Source: Neobacillus endophyticus (GTDB lineage Bacteria; Bacillota; Bacilli; Bacillales; Cytobacillaceae). From it: 64,000 nucleotides of DNA. The notes below the pieces were generated by a model. That model was not told the DNA's origin, made no database searches, and worked only from the letters and a program-made list of their open reading frames with translations. Shown piece by piece: positions 1-8,854 of the stretch. Made by a program: the position numbers and the translations under genes. The stretch is from the NCBI RefSeq assembly GCF_013248975.1, contig NZ_JABRWH010000001.1, positions 4,856,001 to 4,920,000 on the forward strand, given 5' to 3'. Numbering within the stretch: position 1 is the stretch's first letter; each line of letters begins with the position of its first letter.

Positions 1-825
1 GTGCCCTTCAAAGGTTTGATGTACTGGTGGGGGCTGATGGATTCTTCCAGTAATAGGCTCAAAATCTTCTATATTAAATGCCCATGGATATAAATATCCA
101 TCCCAGCCAACTACATCAAAAGGATGATGTGCCATAATATGAGAATGAATGGCCCCTCTTGATTTAGTTAAAATCTCAAATTCTCCATTTTTCACTTTTG
201 TGATTAAACATTCGGGACCACGTATATCCCGTTCACAAAATGGGCTGTGTTCGAGCAGCTGACCATATTCGTTTCGATATCTTTTTGGTGTCGTAATTTG
301 GCTTGTCGTTTCGATGACAAGCATCTTAGTGACTTCACTTTCATTAGGGCAAATTCGGTACACCGTTCCAATGGGAATAATAAGGTAATCGCCAGATCGA
401 TAGCTTAAAGTTCCATACATCGTTTCAAGCGTCCCAGAACCGTATTGAATAAACAGCAGTTCGTCTCCATCACCGTTCCGGTAGAAATTGTCCATGGATA
501 CCGTGACAATCCCGATACCAATCAGTACATCTTCATTCCCTAAAAGATATTGTCTAGCTTGAATAGCATCACCAGATTTCTGTATTTTTCTCGTCAGAAA
601 ATGACGATGCTTTAGTGTTGGATTCTCTTCATATTCAATTAGAAAGGGCATACTCCTTCCCACTTTTACCACTTCTGTCGGCATCCCATGATGGTATAGT
701 ATGGACTGTGTGCCAGAAAAGCCGCGTGTACCCATCACTTGTTCACGAAACAGGCTGCCATCCTCCTTATTAAATATGGTATGCCGCTTTTGGGGGAGTT
801 CCCCAAGTTGCCGATAGTACAACAT
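1..825 (-). CDS. hmgA: Homogentisate 1,2-dioxygenase, 3' part missing
   Basis: Opens the aromatic ring of homogentisate to maleylacetoacetate in tyrosine breakdown; cytosolic, iron-dependent, cupin fold. The reading frame opens with an ATG at 823-825 (MLYYRQLGELPQKRHT) and stays open for 275 codons to the window edge, so the C-terminus is outside. Recognised from family stretches such as HPFDVVGWDGYLYPWAFNIE and QPPPVHQTFEGH near the cut end; the latter region holds histidines typical of the iron site. It lies about 100 bases downstream of the hydroxyphenylpyruvate dioxygenase gene on the same strand, which supplies its substrate, so the two probably share a transcript. Product assignment is firm; completeness cannot be judged. 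Confidence 0.92.
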   Translation of the reverse strand, partial: MLYYRQLGELPQKRHTIFNKEDGSLFREQVMGTRGFSGTQSILYHHGMPTEVVKVGRSMPFLIEYEENPTLKHRHFLTRKIQKSGDAIQARQYLLGNEDVLIGIGIVTVSMDNFYRNGDGDELLFIQYGSGTLETMYGTLSYRSGDYLIIPIGTVYRICPNESEVTKMLVIETTSQITTPKRYRNEYGQLLEHSPFCERDIRGPECLITKVKNGEFEILTKSRGAIHSHIMAHHPFDVVGWDGYLYPWAFNIEDFEPITGRIHQPPPVHQTFEGH

Positions 826-928
826 TTACACCCCCTATCAAATACATGTAACCCGAAAATCTACTTACTGGCGACGTCCAGTATCTTACATCTCTCTATT
901 TTTCAGTAAATTTGTTCTATCATTCTTT

Positions 929-2032
929 CTACAGGTTTCCTCTTCGTTCCTGTTCCCGTTCAATTGATTCGAATAATGCCTTGAAATTTCCTTCCCCAAA
1001 GCCTCTGGCGCCTTTACGCTGAATGATTTCAACAAAAAGTGTCGGCCGATCAACAATTGGCTTTGTAAAAATTTGCAGCAAGTATCCCTCATCATCACGA
1101 TCAACTAAAATATTCAATTCCCTTAAGCTTTCCATCTCTTCATCTATTTTTCCGATCCGTTCAGTTAATGTATCATAATATGCACCTGGTGTGCTTAAAA
1201 ATTCAACACCCTTTTTCTTTAATGCCTTCACTGTTGAAACTATGTCTTCAGTTAAAATGGCTAAGTGCTGAACACCTGGTCCGTTGTTAAATTCCAAGAA
1301 TTCTTGAATTTGCGATTTGCGTTTCCCTTCAGCCGGTTCATTGATTGGAAACTTAATCCTCCCTCCATTATGCATCACTTTGGACATTAAAGCAGAATAT
1401 TCTGTCGTAATATCCTTATCAGTGAAATGGTTCATCTCTTTAAAACCCATCACTTTCGAGTAGTAATCAACCCACTCTTCCATTCTTTCAACATTTCCTA
1501 CCACATGATCAATACCAATTAAACCGGAATCTTCAATAGGAAAAGAGACTCCATTTGCGACATATCCAGGTAAAAAAGGCCCTTGATAATGTTTCCGTTC
1601 GATCAAAGTATGAATTGTGTCCCCATATGTACGGAGGACGGCTTTTTTTATTACCCCATATTCATCTTTCATTTCAAAAGGAGCGGTATAGACAATTGCT
1701 CCTCTTTCAACAGCCTTAGAAAATGCCGATTCCACATCATCCACCAATAAGGCGATGTCCCTTACACCATCTCCATGTTTTTTCACAAACTGCGATACTT
1801 TACTATTCTCAGTATAGGATCCTGTTAAAACAAGACGAATATGGCGCTGTTTTAACACATAGGATACTGTTTCACGGTTGCCTGTTTCGAGCCCGGAATA
1901 AGCGATTGGCCGAAACCCGAAAGCTGTACAAAAAAAATGACTGGCCTGTTTGGCATTACTAGTGTATATCTCAATGAAGTCCACATCCCTGACTGGAAAA
2001 AAATCGTCTTCCACTGTCTTTTTCTCCCTCAT
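929..2032 (-). CDS. hppD: 4-hydroxyphenylpyruvate dioxygenase
   Basis: Converts 4-hydroxyphenylpyruvate to homogentisate, the second step of tyrosine degradation; a soluble non-haem iron enzyme. At 367 residues it has the usual two-VOC-domain length. Likely iron ligands are His176 (GIDHVVGN), His256 (GVQHLAIL) and Glu335 (LFVEIIQ), spaced as in the family, followed by the C-terminal GARGFGEGNFKALFESIE helix. The ATG is preceded by GGAGGG seven bases upstream. It sits directly upstream of hmgA on the minus strand. An upstream terminator-like hairpin at 2165-2204 separates it from the ABC transporter genes, so it probably has its own promoter. Confidence 0.95.
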   Translation of the reverse strand: MREKKTVEDDFFPVRDVDFIEIYTSNAKQASHFFCTAFGFRPIAYSGLETGNRETVSYVLKQRHIRLVLTGSYTENSKVSQFVKKHGDGVRDIALLVDDVESAFSKAVERGAIVYTAPFEMKDEYGVIKKAVLRTYGDTIHTLIERKHYQGPFLPGYVANGVSFPIEDSGLIGIDHVVGNVERMEEWVDYYSKVMGFKEMNHFTDKDITTEYSALMSKVMHNGGRIKFPINEPAEGKRKSQIQEFLEFNNGPGVQHLAILTEDIVSTVKALKKKGVEFLSTPGAYYDTLTERIGKIDEEMESLRELNILVDRDDEGYLLQIFTKPIVDRPTLFVEIIQRKGARGFGEGNFKALFESIEREQERRGNL

Positions 2033-2164
2033 ATTGAGCCCTCCATTTCTACCGTGTCTTATTCAGAATCATTTTAAAATACAAACTCTTTTTGCCTCAA
2101 GAACAGGGTGTACAGCAATAACGCTTTTTAGCATTAAAGATTTAACAGTATTTATTTTTGCACT

Positions 2165-2204
2165 AAAAAAAGGAACAATCTCTTAATGAGATCGTTCCTT
2201 TTTT
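2165..2204 (-). terminator. Terminator after the ABC transporter operon
   Basis: Long near-perfect stem (AAAAAGGAAC..ATCTC pairing with GAGAT..GTTCCTTTTT) with T-runs on both strands. It lies between the ATPase gene end (2269) and the start of hppD (2032), so it most likely ends the ABC operon. Confidence 0.8.
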
Positions 2205-2268
2205 CATGCCAGCTATTTCCTTTTTTAAAAAAATAATTTTGGCCATTTGAGTAAAAAAAATTTTTTGA

Positions 2269-3063
2269 TTAGGAAAGGATGGCACGGTCACTTGCCATTT
2301 GCATGCCGCGGATTCGTTTAAATTCACCTAATAATCCTTCAATTGTCAAATGTCGTTTCTCATCTTCATCTACCTCTAAAATCACTTGCCCTTTATCCAT
2401 CATAATTAACCTGTTACCGAGGTCTATTGCCTGCTGCATATTATGAGTAACCATCAATGTCGTCAAATTATATTTTTCAACAATCTCTTTCGTAAGATTC
2501 GTGATCAGTTCTGCTCTTGAAGGATCCAGTGCAGCAGTATGCTCATCCAGAAGTAAAATTGAAGGTTCAGTAAAAGTGGCCATTAACAAGGAAAGTGCCT
2601 GACGTTCACCGCCCGATAGCAGGCCGACTTTCGCATTTAATCGATTTTCCAATCCAAGATGCAAGGATTCAAGGACTTGCCGAAAGTGTTCACGCCTTTT
2701 TTTCGTCACACCCATTCTTAGTGTTCTCGTCTTATTACGTGAGTAGGCCATTGCGAGATTTTCTTCAATCGTCATACTTGGTGCCGTACCAGCCATTGGG
2801 TCTTGAAAAACCCGGCCAATCATTTTGGATCTCCTATATTCTGACATGGACGTTACATTTTTGCCGTCAATCCATATTTCTCCAACATCTGGAAATAAAA
2901 CACCGGAAATGATGTTCATTAATGTTGATTTTCCCGCCCCATTACTTCCAATTACAGTAACAAAATCCCCCTTCTTTAAGTTGAGAGCCACTTGGTCGAT
3001 GGCAATCTTTTCATCAGGGGTCCCTTCGTTAAAGATCTTATGAATCTGATTTAACTGGAGCAT
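2269..3063 (-). CDS. ABC transporter ATP-binding protein (TrpXYZ-like importer)
   Basis: Energises an importer with the upstream permease and solute-binding protein. Walker A GSNGAGKST, the ABC signature LSGGERQALSL and Walker B ILLLDEH are intact; about 264 residues from the chosen start. The start MLQLNQIHKIF is preferred over an upstream in-frame codon because GGGGG lies just before it. The gene overlaps the end of the permease by 26 bases, which indicates translational coupling. The three-gene set matches the uncharacterised COG2984/COG4120/COG1101 class that includes streptococcal TrpXYZ. Its nearness to tyrosine catabolic genes hints at an aromatic substrate, but that is inference only. 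Confidence 0.88.
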   Translation of the reverse strand: MLQLNQIHKIFNEGTPDEKIAIDQVALNLKKGDFVTVIGSNGAGKSTLMNIISGVLFPDVGEIWIDGKNVTSMSEYRRSKMIGRVFQDPMAGTAPSMTIEENLAMAYSRNKTRTLRMGVTKKRREHFRQVLESLHLGLENRLNAKVGLLSGGERQALSLLMATFTEPSILLLDEHTAALDPSRAELITNLTKEIVEKYNLTTLMVTHNMQQAIDLGNRLIMMDKGQVILEVDEDEKRHLTIEGLLGEFKRIRGMQMASDRAILS

Positions 3064-4069
3064 GATGTTCCCCCTTTCGCTCAACTGCGACATGACTCAT
3101 GCTTAATTTTTCAGCTTTTTTGCGTGCTTTACGCTTCTTCTCTCTAGAACGTTCAATGAGTCTTGGTGTAGTTAAAGCAAATATAACAATGATTGCCGTT
3201 ATGAGCTTCATATCCCCAGGCTGCAGGAATTCTACTCTTAAGGCAAGTGTAACAACGATCCGGTAAATGATAGAACCACCAATAACGGCTAATGTGGTTC
3301 TGGCAATTGTTTTTGTACCAAATAATGCTTCCCCAATAATAACTGATGCAAGGCCGACAATAATGGTACCAATCCCCATACCAACATCAGCAAATCCGCC
3401 CTCCTGTGCAATTAATGCACCCGAAAATGCAACTAGGGCGTTTGAAAGACCCAGTCCTAACACCACAAGAAAGCTGGTATTAGCCGAGAAGCTGCGTATC
3501 ATCCGTTGATTGTCACCTGTTGCTCTAATCGCTAAACCAATTTCTGTTTTTAAGAACCCATCAGTTATAAATTTGATGATAAAAGTTACAACAAACATAA
3601 ACAGTAAAATTCCCCATGTATCCGGCAGACTGTCTCCCAACCCGGCCATTTTTAACAAACTATTGAAAAATGAATCAATCCCTAGATTTTTAGAGATATC
3701 TGCTATTTTGGTAAAAGCAGTATCAGTATTTAATAAAGGAATGTTCGAGCGCCCCATAATTCTTAAATTTATAGAATAAAGCGCTATCATCATTAAGATT
3801 CCCGATAACAAGTTATTAATTTTTCCAAAAGTGTGAAGCAGTCCAGTTATACATCCTGCTAGAAATCCGGCAAATAACGCTGTAACTGTTGCCAAGAATG
3901 GATTAACACCATTTATGATCATAATCGATGTAATGGCAGCACCTGTTACAAAACTTCCGTCTACTGTTAGATCCGGAAAATCAAGAATACGAAATGAAAG
4001 ATACACACCTAATGCCATAATTGCAAAGATAATACCTGCTTCAAACGAACCAAATATGGCTGTAAACAT
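3038..4069 (-). CDS. ABC transporter permease (TrpY-like)
   Basis: Integral membrane permease of about 343 residues with 8-9 hydrophobic segments and the branched-chain-permease-like motifs IGEALFGTKTIART and LDFPDLTVDGSF, typical of the COG4120 family. The C-terminal tail is strongly basic (EKKRKARKKAEK). It lies between the solute-binding gene and the ATPase gene on the minus strand and overlaps the latter. A hairpin upstream at 4139-4165 may reduce its expression relative to the binding protein. Confidence 0.88.
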   Translation of the reverse strand: MFTAIFGSFEAGIIFAIMALGVYLSFRILDFPDLTVDGSFVTGAAITSIMIINGVNPFLATVTALFAGFLAGCITGLLHTFGKINNLLSGILMMIALYSINLRIMGRSNIPLLNTDTAFTKIADISKNLGIDSFFNSLLKMAGLGDSLPDTWGILLFMFVVTFIIKFITDGFLKTEIGLAIRATGDNQRMIRSFSANTSFLVVLGLGLSNALVAFSGALIAQEGGFADVGMGIGTIIVGLASVIIGEALFGTKTIARTTLAVIGGSIIYRIVVTLALRVEFLQPGDMKLITAIIVIFALTTPRLIERSREKKRKARKKAEKLSMSHVAVERKGEHHAPVKSDS

Positions 4070-4138
4070 TCACTACCATCCTTTCACCATAACTCTCGCC
4101 AATAAATTAGAGGCTGTTTTATATGTATTTGGATGAGA

Positions 4139-4165
4139 GGAGTCAATCCAACCTGGATTGACTCC
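4139..4165 (-). promoter_or_regulatory. Intercistronic hairpin between binding-protein and permease genes
   Basis: Perfect 12-bp stem (GGAGTCAATCCA / TGGATTGACTCC) with a 3-base loop. On the transcribed strand it is not followed by a T-run, so it is more likely an mRNA-stabilising or partial-attenuation hairpin than a full terminator. That placement is common where the binding protein must outnumber the membrane subunits. Confidence 0.55.
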
Positions 4166-4176
4166 AAAAAAGATTG

Positions 4177-5175
4177 CTATTTCCCATCATAAAACTCGCC
4201 AAGCTTGCTCCATTCCTCTTTCACTGTTAAACCTTGAGCTGCAGCAGCTTTCTTATTGATAACCAGTTTTAAGCCTTTTGGCAGTTCTACAGGTATTTCT
4301 GAAGGTTTTTTCTTGCTTGTTAAAATATCAGCCGCCATTAACCCGGATTGGTAACCAAGATCAAAGTAGCTGAAGCCGCTCGCAGCAACTGCACCCTTCT
4401 TCATTGAATCTAATTCTCCTACAAATAGTGGAATCTTTTTATTATTTGCTACGGCAATTACAGAATCAAGTGCAGTAACGACGGTATTATCCGTTGGAAT
4501 ATAGATTGCATCCACTCGGCCGACTAAAGATTCCGCTGCCTGTTTTACTTCGGAAGTATTAGAGACAGATGCTTCAACAAGACTTGCTCCTTTATCTTGA
4601 ACTATTGTTTTTACTGCTTTTACTTGTACAACTGAATTTTCTTCCCCAGAATTGTAGATAACTCCAATTTTCTTTGCCTTTACTTCATCTGTAATAAAGC
4701 TAATCGTTTTTTTCGTGGCATCAGGATGATTATCTGTTGTTCCCGTAATATTTTTGCCTGGTTTGTCAAAAGATTTTACCAATCCTGCTCCAACAGGATC
4801 TGTGACAGATGTAAAAACGATGGGAATATCCTTTGTCGCATTTAATGCCGCGGTTGCACTAGGTGTAGCGTTCGCAAAGATTAAATCCACTTTATCACCA
4901 ACAAAATTCTTTGCAATGGTTTGAGTATTATTCATGTCAGCTTGAGCATTTTGTTCATCATATTTGACATTAATCCCTTTATCTTTCAATGCCTGTTTAA
5001 AACCTTGTGTCGCTGCGTCTAAAGATGGGTGAGGTGCAAACTGAGAAATCCCAACCTTGTATTCTTTTTTTGCTCCTCCCACCTGCGAACTTCCTGAAGT
5101 GTCTTTACTGCCGCAACCCGCAAGCAATAGCATCCCTGCTACAGCAATAGATAATCCTTTAACTCCTTTTTTCAT
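4177..5175 (-). CDS. ABC transporter solute-binding lipoprotein (TrpX-like)
   Basis: Extracytoplasmic binding protein tethered as a lipoprotein: the lipobox is LLLAGCGSKD after a basic, hydrophobic signal (MKKGVKGLSIAVAG). The body matches the ABC_sub_bind family (ISQFAPHPSLDAATQGF near the N-terminus, GVIYNSGEENSVVQV, PIVFTSVTDPVGAGLV). The start is set at MKKGVKG because GAGGGGGAT precedes it; an in-frame ATG six codons upstream lies within that ribosome site. First gene of the three-gene importer operon. Substrate unknown; relatives bind aromatic amino acids. Confidence 0.88.
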   Translation of the reverse strand: MKKGVKGLSIAVAGMLLLAGCGSKDTSGSSQVGGAKKEYKVGISQFAPHPSLDAATQGFKQALKDKGINVKYDEQNAQADMNNTQTIAKNFVGDKVDLIFANATPSATAALNATKDIPIVFTSVTDPVGAGLVKSFDKPGKNITGTTDNHPDATKKTISFITDEVKAKKIGVIYNSGEENSVVQVKAVKTIVQDKGASLVEASVSNTSEVKQAAESLVGRVDAIYIPTDNTVVTALDSVIAVANNKKIPLFVGELDSMKKGAVAASGFSYFDLGYQSGLMAADILTSKKKPSEIPVELPKGLKLVINKKAAAAQGLTVKEEWSKLGEFYDGK

Positions 5176-5310
5176 TGGTAAAATCCCCCTCAATTTTCAA
5201 AAAATTTAATATTTTAAAAATTATTCTAGTATTTGTTTCCATTAAAATCAATAGAAATAGCAAAAATATTTTTACACTTTAAAGTTATGAAACTTACAGT
5301 TTAGCAAAAA

Positions 5311-5342
5311 AAAATGCCTTCAATATTTTTTGAAGGCATTTA
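5311..5342 (-). terminator. Terminator after the 43-residue gene
   Basis: A 12-bp perfect stem, AAATGCCTTCAA with TTGAAGGCATTT, and a 6-base loop. T-rich on the minus strand, just beyond the stop of the small gene at 5370-5501. Confidence 0.75.
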
Positions 5343-5369
5343 AATAGCTTAATCAGAGTATGAGTAGAC

Positions 5370-5501
5370 TTATATTTCCCAATCTTTTGTATTCTCGAGA
5401 AGTTTATCAATTTCTAGCGGCTTCATTTTATAATTTTTCTCAGATGTTAGATCCGCCGTTGCATCTAGCAGCTTATCAATATCAATATATACGATTCCCA
5501 T
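5370..5501 (-). CDS. Small acidic protein of unknown function (43 aa)
   Basis: A 43-residue frame (starting MGIVYIDIDKLLDATADL) with an ATG seven bases after GGAGG, its own terminator downstream, and conserved-looking amphipathic spacing with two DKLL repeats (IDIDKLLDATAD and LEIDKLLENTKD). The two DKLL blocks may be an internal repeat or a helix pair. I do not recognise the family. It stands alone between the ABC operon and ltaS. Confidence 0.55.
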   Translation of the reverse strand: MGIVYIDIDKLLDATADLTSEKNYKMKPLEIDKLLENTKDWEI

Positions 5502-5628
5502 AATCTAACCTCCGTTGTATGTATTTTTGGTTTTTCTTATCAAAGGATTCGAATAACCCTTTCAGATTATGGGGGTCACTATGATCAAGTTTTCTTCTTT
5601 TTGAATTAAATAATTGGATACATGCAAA

Positions 5629-5661
5629 AAAAAATCCGGCCAGGTAATTGGCCGGATTTTT
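5629..5661 (-). terminator. ltaS terminator
   Basis: Stem AAAATCCGGCC / GGCCGGATTTT, an 8-base loop and T-runs on both sides, 40 bases beyond the ltaS stop. Confidence 0.85.
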
Positions 5662-5698
5662 GCAATAATGATGCTAGAGATGTATTTCTGCTTATCTC

Positions 5699-7660
5699 TT
5701 ACGAACTTTTTGGAGTTGTTTTGATCCCTTTATTTCCTTTTGGACCTAAATAGTTATAATCGTCAGGATTAATTGGTGTAAATCCTTTTGGTTTGTAAAA
5801 ACGCAACAAATCCTTATTCACAATCTCGTCAGACATTTGCAGCTCTGTTTTTACTCTTGAATCTATATCCTTACATAGCACATTTGAACTTAACAATTGC
5901 TCAGTTTGAGCAGAATAACACTTATCATTGATTTGAATCACTTTATCAGATACATAATCCCCATTTCGGAATAATGCCCAGTTGCGATGCTGCTTGGATA
6001 AAAGGTCCGAACCAAATTCAATGAAGTTCTTAGTGTCAATTCCTAATAGATGTAAAACAGTAGGGCGTACATCAACTTCACCGCCTACTTGTGTTTGAAT
6101 ACCGCCTTTAACACCAGGCACATGGATAATTAATGGAACTTGCTGTAATTTAGCATTAAGAACCGGTGTTATTTGATTAACACCTAGTACCTTTGTCATC
6201 GCTTCATTATGGTTTTCAGAAATACCGTAGTGGTCGCCATAGAAAACTAGCACTGTCTTATTCCATAATCCATCTGCTTTTAAAGCGTTAACGAACTGTT
6301 CCAATGCCTGATCCATATAATTTGCAGATTGGAAGTATTGGTTAACAACTGCATCGTCTGTATTAAATGCAGGGAAGTTAGTATCTTGAGGATCCATTGC
6401 AAATGGGAAATGGTTCGACAAGGTAATAAATTTCGCATAGAATGGCTGTTTCAAACCTTCCAACATGGACATTGACTCTTGGAAGTATGGTTTATCTTTC
6501 ATACCATAGTTTTTGGTGTTCGCTGGTGACATATCATAATAGGAAGCATCAAAAAACTGATCATAGCCTAAAGCTTTATACATTACATTCCGATTCCAGA
6601 ATGTCTTGTAGTTACCATGAAAAACAGCAGAGTTATAACCATAGCCTTTTAAAATAGCAGGTGTTGCTTGATACGTGTTTTCCGCTTTATTGATAAACAC
6701 GGCACCTTGCCCCAATGGATACAAAGAGTTTTCCATTAGGAATTCTGCATCGGAGGTTTTTCCTTGGCCTGTTTGATGATAGAAATTTTTAAAATAGAAA
6801 GTATTTTGATCATGAATTAATGAATTTAAGAATGGCGTAACTTCCTGACCATTTGGCATTTTATAATCAATCATAAAGTTTTGGAAAGATTCCATAGAAA
6901 TAAAGATTACATTCATGCCCTTTGCTTTACCAAAATAAGCAGGATTTGGCGCTGTATAGTTGGCGTTTCTATAGTTCTGTACATCTGTTATATCACTTGA
7001 ATCAGCAAGTGCACGTTCACTAGAAGACTCAATATTTTGGATTGTATCATATATAGTAAAGTTATAGGCGCCAAGATATTTCACTAAATAGTTCCGGTCA
7101 AAGGAACGTGATAATAACTGCGGGCGATCCTTTTCAGCTAATCCCAAGTTAAATAAGAACACTGTAATTGCAAGCAACAGCACAACTTTATAAGATTTTC
7201 TGTTATTGACAGTAACTTTCTTGAATACCGTTAACGCAAGAATAATTAAAATGATGAAATCCGAAAAATAAAAAATATCTGTTGGCGAAAGTAAAGAAAC
7301 GGCACTATCACCAAGTTGTCCCCCATTAGATTTAGCTTGCAATAAAACTGGGATGGTTATGAAATCATTAAAAAAGCGATAATAAACGATATTTGCATAT
7401 AATAAAAAAGACATCAGAAAATTGATAATAATCATCACGAGTTTGGTCCACTTTTTAAACAGAAGTCCAAGACCTAAAAAAAATAGCGCGGAACTTAATG
7501 GGTTAAGAAATAAGAGAAACTTCTGAAGATTATTATCGATTCCCAATTTAAATTCAATGCGATATGCTATATACGTTTTCATCCAGAATAATACAACAGC
7601 AATGACAAAGAATGTAATATGACTATTATTTAATTTTTTTGTTAGTCCTATTTTATTCAT
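5699..7660 (-). CDS. ltaS: Lipoteichoic acid synthase (LtaS family)
   Basis: Polymerises glycerol phosphate from phosphatidylglycerol onto the LTA anchor at the outer membrane face. The protein has five N-terminal membrane spans, then an extracellular sulfatase-type domain. The Mn-binding glutamate is in ISMESFQNF, the nucleophilic threonine in GQGKTSDAEFL, and further metal ligands in YGDHYGISENHNEAM. The start is placed at MNKIGLTKKL because GAGAGGAG precedes it; that gives about 653 residues, normal for the family. Monocistronic, with its own terminator. Which LtaS paralogue (LtaS, YfnI, YqgS, YvgJ) it matches is not resolved. Confidence 0.92.
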   Translation of the reverse strand: MNKIGLTKKLNNSHITFFVIAVVLFWMKTYIAYRIEFKLGIDNNLQKFLLFLNPLSSALFFLGLGLLFKKWTKLVMIIINFLMSFLLYANIVYYRFFNDFITIPVLLQAKSNGGQLGDSAVSLLSPTDIFYFSDFIILIILALTVFKKVTVNNRKSYKVVLLLAITVFLFNLGLAEKDRPQLLSRSFDRNYLVKYLGAYNFTIYDTIQNIESSSERALADSSDITDVQNYRNANYTAPNPAYFGKAKGMNVIFISMESFQNFMIDYKMPNGQEVTPFLNSLIHDQNTFYFKNFYHQTGQGKTSDAEFLMENSLYPLGQGAVFINKAENTYQATPAILKGYGYNSAVFHGNYKTFWNRNVMYKALGYDQFFDASYYDMSPANTKNYGMKDKPYFQESMSMLEGLKQPFYAKFITLSNHFPFAMDPQDTNFPAFNTDDAVVNQYFQSANYMDQALEQFVNALKADGLWNKTVLVFYGDHYGISENHNEAMTKVLGVNQITPVLNAKLQQVPLIIHVPGVKGGIQTQVGGEVDVRPTVLHLLGIDTKNFIEFGSDLLSKQHRNWALFRNGDYVSDKVIQINDKCYSAQTEQLLSSNVLCKDIDSRVKTELQMSDEIVNKDLLRFYKPKGFTPINPDDYNYLGPKGNKGIKTTPKSS

Positions 7661-7815
7661 TATAAATTTTCTCCTCTCACTTACCAAAGGATATTCGGTA
7701 AACGAACCTCAATTACTATATCATACTTTCCAAAAAAAGAAAATCAAATTTCTCCCTTCAATATTGTATCATCAATAGATCCGCCAACATTATTTGTCAG
7801 TGTCTGATAAATAAA

Positions 7816-7926
7816 ACTCGCCGATAGGACAAGATCCTAAAGGCGAAGACTGTGATATAGTTGCCTTTAGTTCTGCTAGGAACGGTAGACTTTCCTGTCA
7901 GTCAAAAATAGGCAGACTCCTATTTA
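7816..7926 (+). ncRNA. Possible structured RNA, divergent relative of the elements at 17.2 and 62.0 kb
   Basis: Starts with AACTCGCCGA as in the 62.0 kb copy and ends with a GACTTTCCT block similar to the GTTATACTTTCCT block there. Internal pairing is clear: TCGCC with GGCGA around TAGGA with TCCTA, then AGGAA with TTCCT. It finishes in a terminator-like hairpin (AAATAGG / CCTATTT). The middle cannot be aligned with the other copies by eye, so membership is tentative. It occupies part of the otherwise empty 540-base gap upstream of ltaS. Confidence 0.35.
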
Positions 7927-7929
7927 GTT

Positions 7930-8199
7930 TATATTATGAATGAAGCAAATGGGACATGACTTTCTGTTTTCTCAATTATATAAGACGAATAAGTGATTAG
8001 CTTTGTTTCACTATTTATCATTTTCAAAGCGTTTTACAGTATTTCAAATTTCCTCAATCATTTCTAAATATAATATACTTGAACGATTTAACATGCAATA
8101 CGAATTTAGTTGTATTTTCTTTCCATGGCGGCGAATGAAAATTCATTATATGGCTAAGTATATATAATGGTAGGAAAAAAAATAGAAAGGGGTTTTTTT
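7930..8199. other. Intergenic stretch, no gene seen
   Basis: AT-rich stretch between the RNA candidate and the small gene at 8200. I see no ORF with a ribosome site. It probably holds the promoter for the 8200/sspH pair, but no convincing -35/-10 pair could be chosen. Confidence 0.5.
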
Positions 8200-8388
8200 T
8201 TGCCAAGAATGAGGCCTGAATTTACTAAAAGTCCCTATTTTGTTGATGAACCGGGTAACTGGCACTTTAAGCCCGGGGCTCCCAAAGAACTGCAAGCGGA
8301 ACTGGAAGCCTATTTAAAAAGTCTCAATGAGGATTACGAACCTGGTGCCATTAATGGAAACAAAATAGATTATCCTTATGGTCATTAA
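8200..8388 (+). CDS. Small conserved-looking protein of unknown function (62 aa)
   Basis: TTG start chosen because AGAAAGGGG lies 8 bases before it; the earlier in-frame ATG at 8167 has no ribosome site. The product is acidic and rich in proline and aromatics (PRMRPEFTKSPYFVDEPGNW, then KPGAPKELQAELEAYLKS). No signal peptide or membrane span. It is followed 27 bases later by sspH on the same strand, with a single terminator after both, so it may be co-expressed during sporulation. Family not recognised. Confidence 0.6.
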   Translation: MPRMRPEFTKSPYFVDEPGNWHFKPGAPKELQAELEAYLKSLNEDYEPGAINGNKIDYPYGH

Positions 8389-8415
8389 AATTTCATTATT
8401 ACAAGGAGTGATATT

Positions 8416-8595
8416 ATGAATGAAAACAGAGTAAAACAAATATTATCTTCTTCTGCGGATATCGAAGTTAAATACAATGGGGTATCCGTTTGGATTGACC
8501 AATTGAATGAAGATGGACAAACAGCGACCGTTCATTTAAGAGGACCTCTTGAAGAAAGATCTACAGTTAGAATAGATGAACTTATCGAAGAATAA
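8416..8595 (+). CDS. sspH: Small acid-soluble spore protein, H-type
   Basis: 59-residue minor spore-core protein. The pattern of an N-terminal helix, VKYNGVSVWIDQLNEDGQTA, then RGPLEERSTVRIDELIEE, fits the H-type SASP family (SspH of Bacillus subtilis has the equivalent VTYNGVPIYI block). Start ATG is preceded by AAGGAGTG. Known SspH is made in the forespore under sigma-G or sigma-F; no sigma-G promoter could be set here with confidence. Terminator follows at 8609-8635. Confidence 0.85.
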   Translation: MNENRVKQILSSSADIEVKYNGVSVWIDQLNEDGQTATVHLRGPLEERSTVRIDELIEE

Positions 8596-8608
8596 AGCAA
8601 TTCATATA

Positions 8609-8635
8609 AAAAGGCAGGAAAATCTCCTGCCTTAT
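8609..8635 (+). terminator. Terminator shared by sspH and the convergent small gene
   Basis: Stem AAGGCAGGA / TCCTGCCTT immediately after sspH; it abuts the stop codon of the convergent gene at 8632. Confidence 0.75.
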
Positions 8636-8793
8636 ACCATATCCTCATTTTCTTTTTCAATGTCGGCTGGTTGCGGATGTTCTTTTGAAACAATTGTTCC
8701 CAGAACTTCACGGTCAAACTTTCCAGCATCCTTTCCAGCCCCTGGTGCAATATTAGCCATTGGAAGCTGTTCTAATTCCTTTCCTCTCGGCAT
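8632..8793 (-). CDS. Small hydrophilic protein of unknown function (53 aa)
   Basis: ATG start seven bases after GGAGTG on the minus strand. Composition is charged and proline/glycine rich (MPRGKELEQLPMANIAPGAG, ending in an acidic tail). Probably unstructured, like many small spore proteins; it converges on sspH, which would be consistent, but I do not recognise a family. Confidence 0.5.
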   Translation of the reverse strand: MPRGKELEQLPMANIAPGAGKDAGKFDREVLGTIVSKEHPQPADIEKENEDMV

Positions 8794-8854
8794 CTTTTCT
8801 CACTCCTTTAAGGATAAGTTACCCTCTTAGAGTATATTTTAATCTTCCACTCCT

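Noticed and set aside
7738..8199. Candidate attachment site or prophage remnant in the ltaS-sspH gap
   Set aside because: No integrase, no direct repeats of a tRNA end, and base composition does not differ visibly from the flanks.
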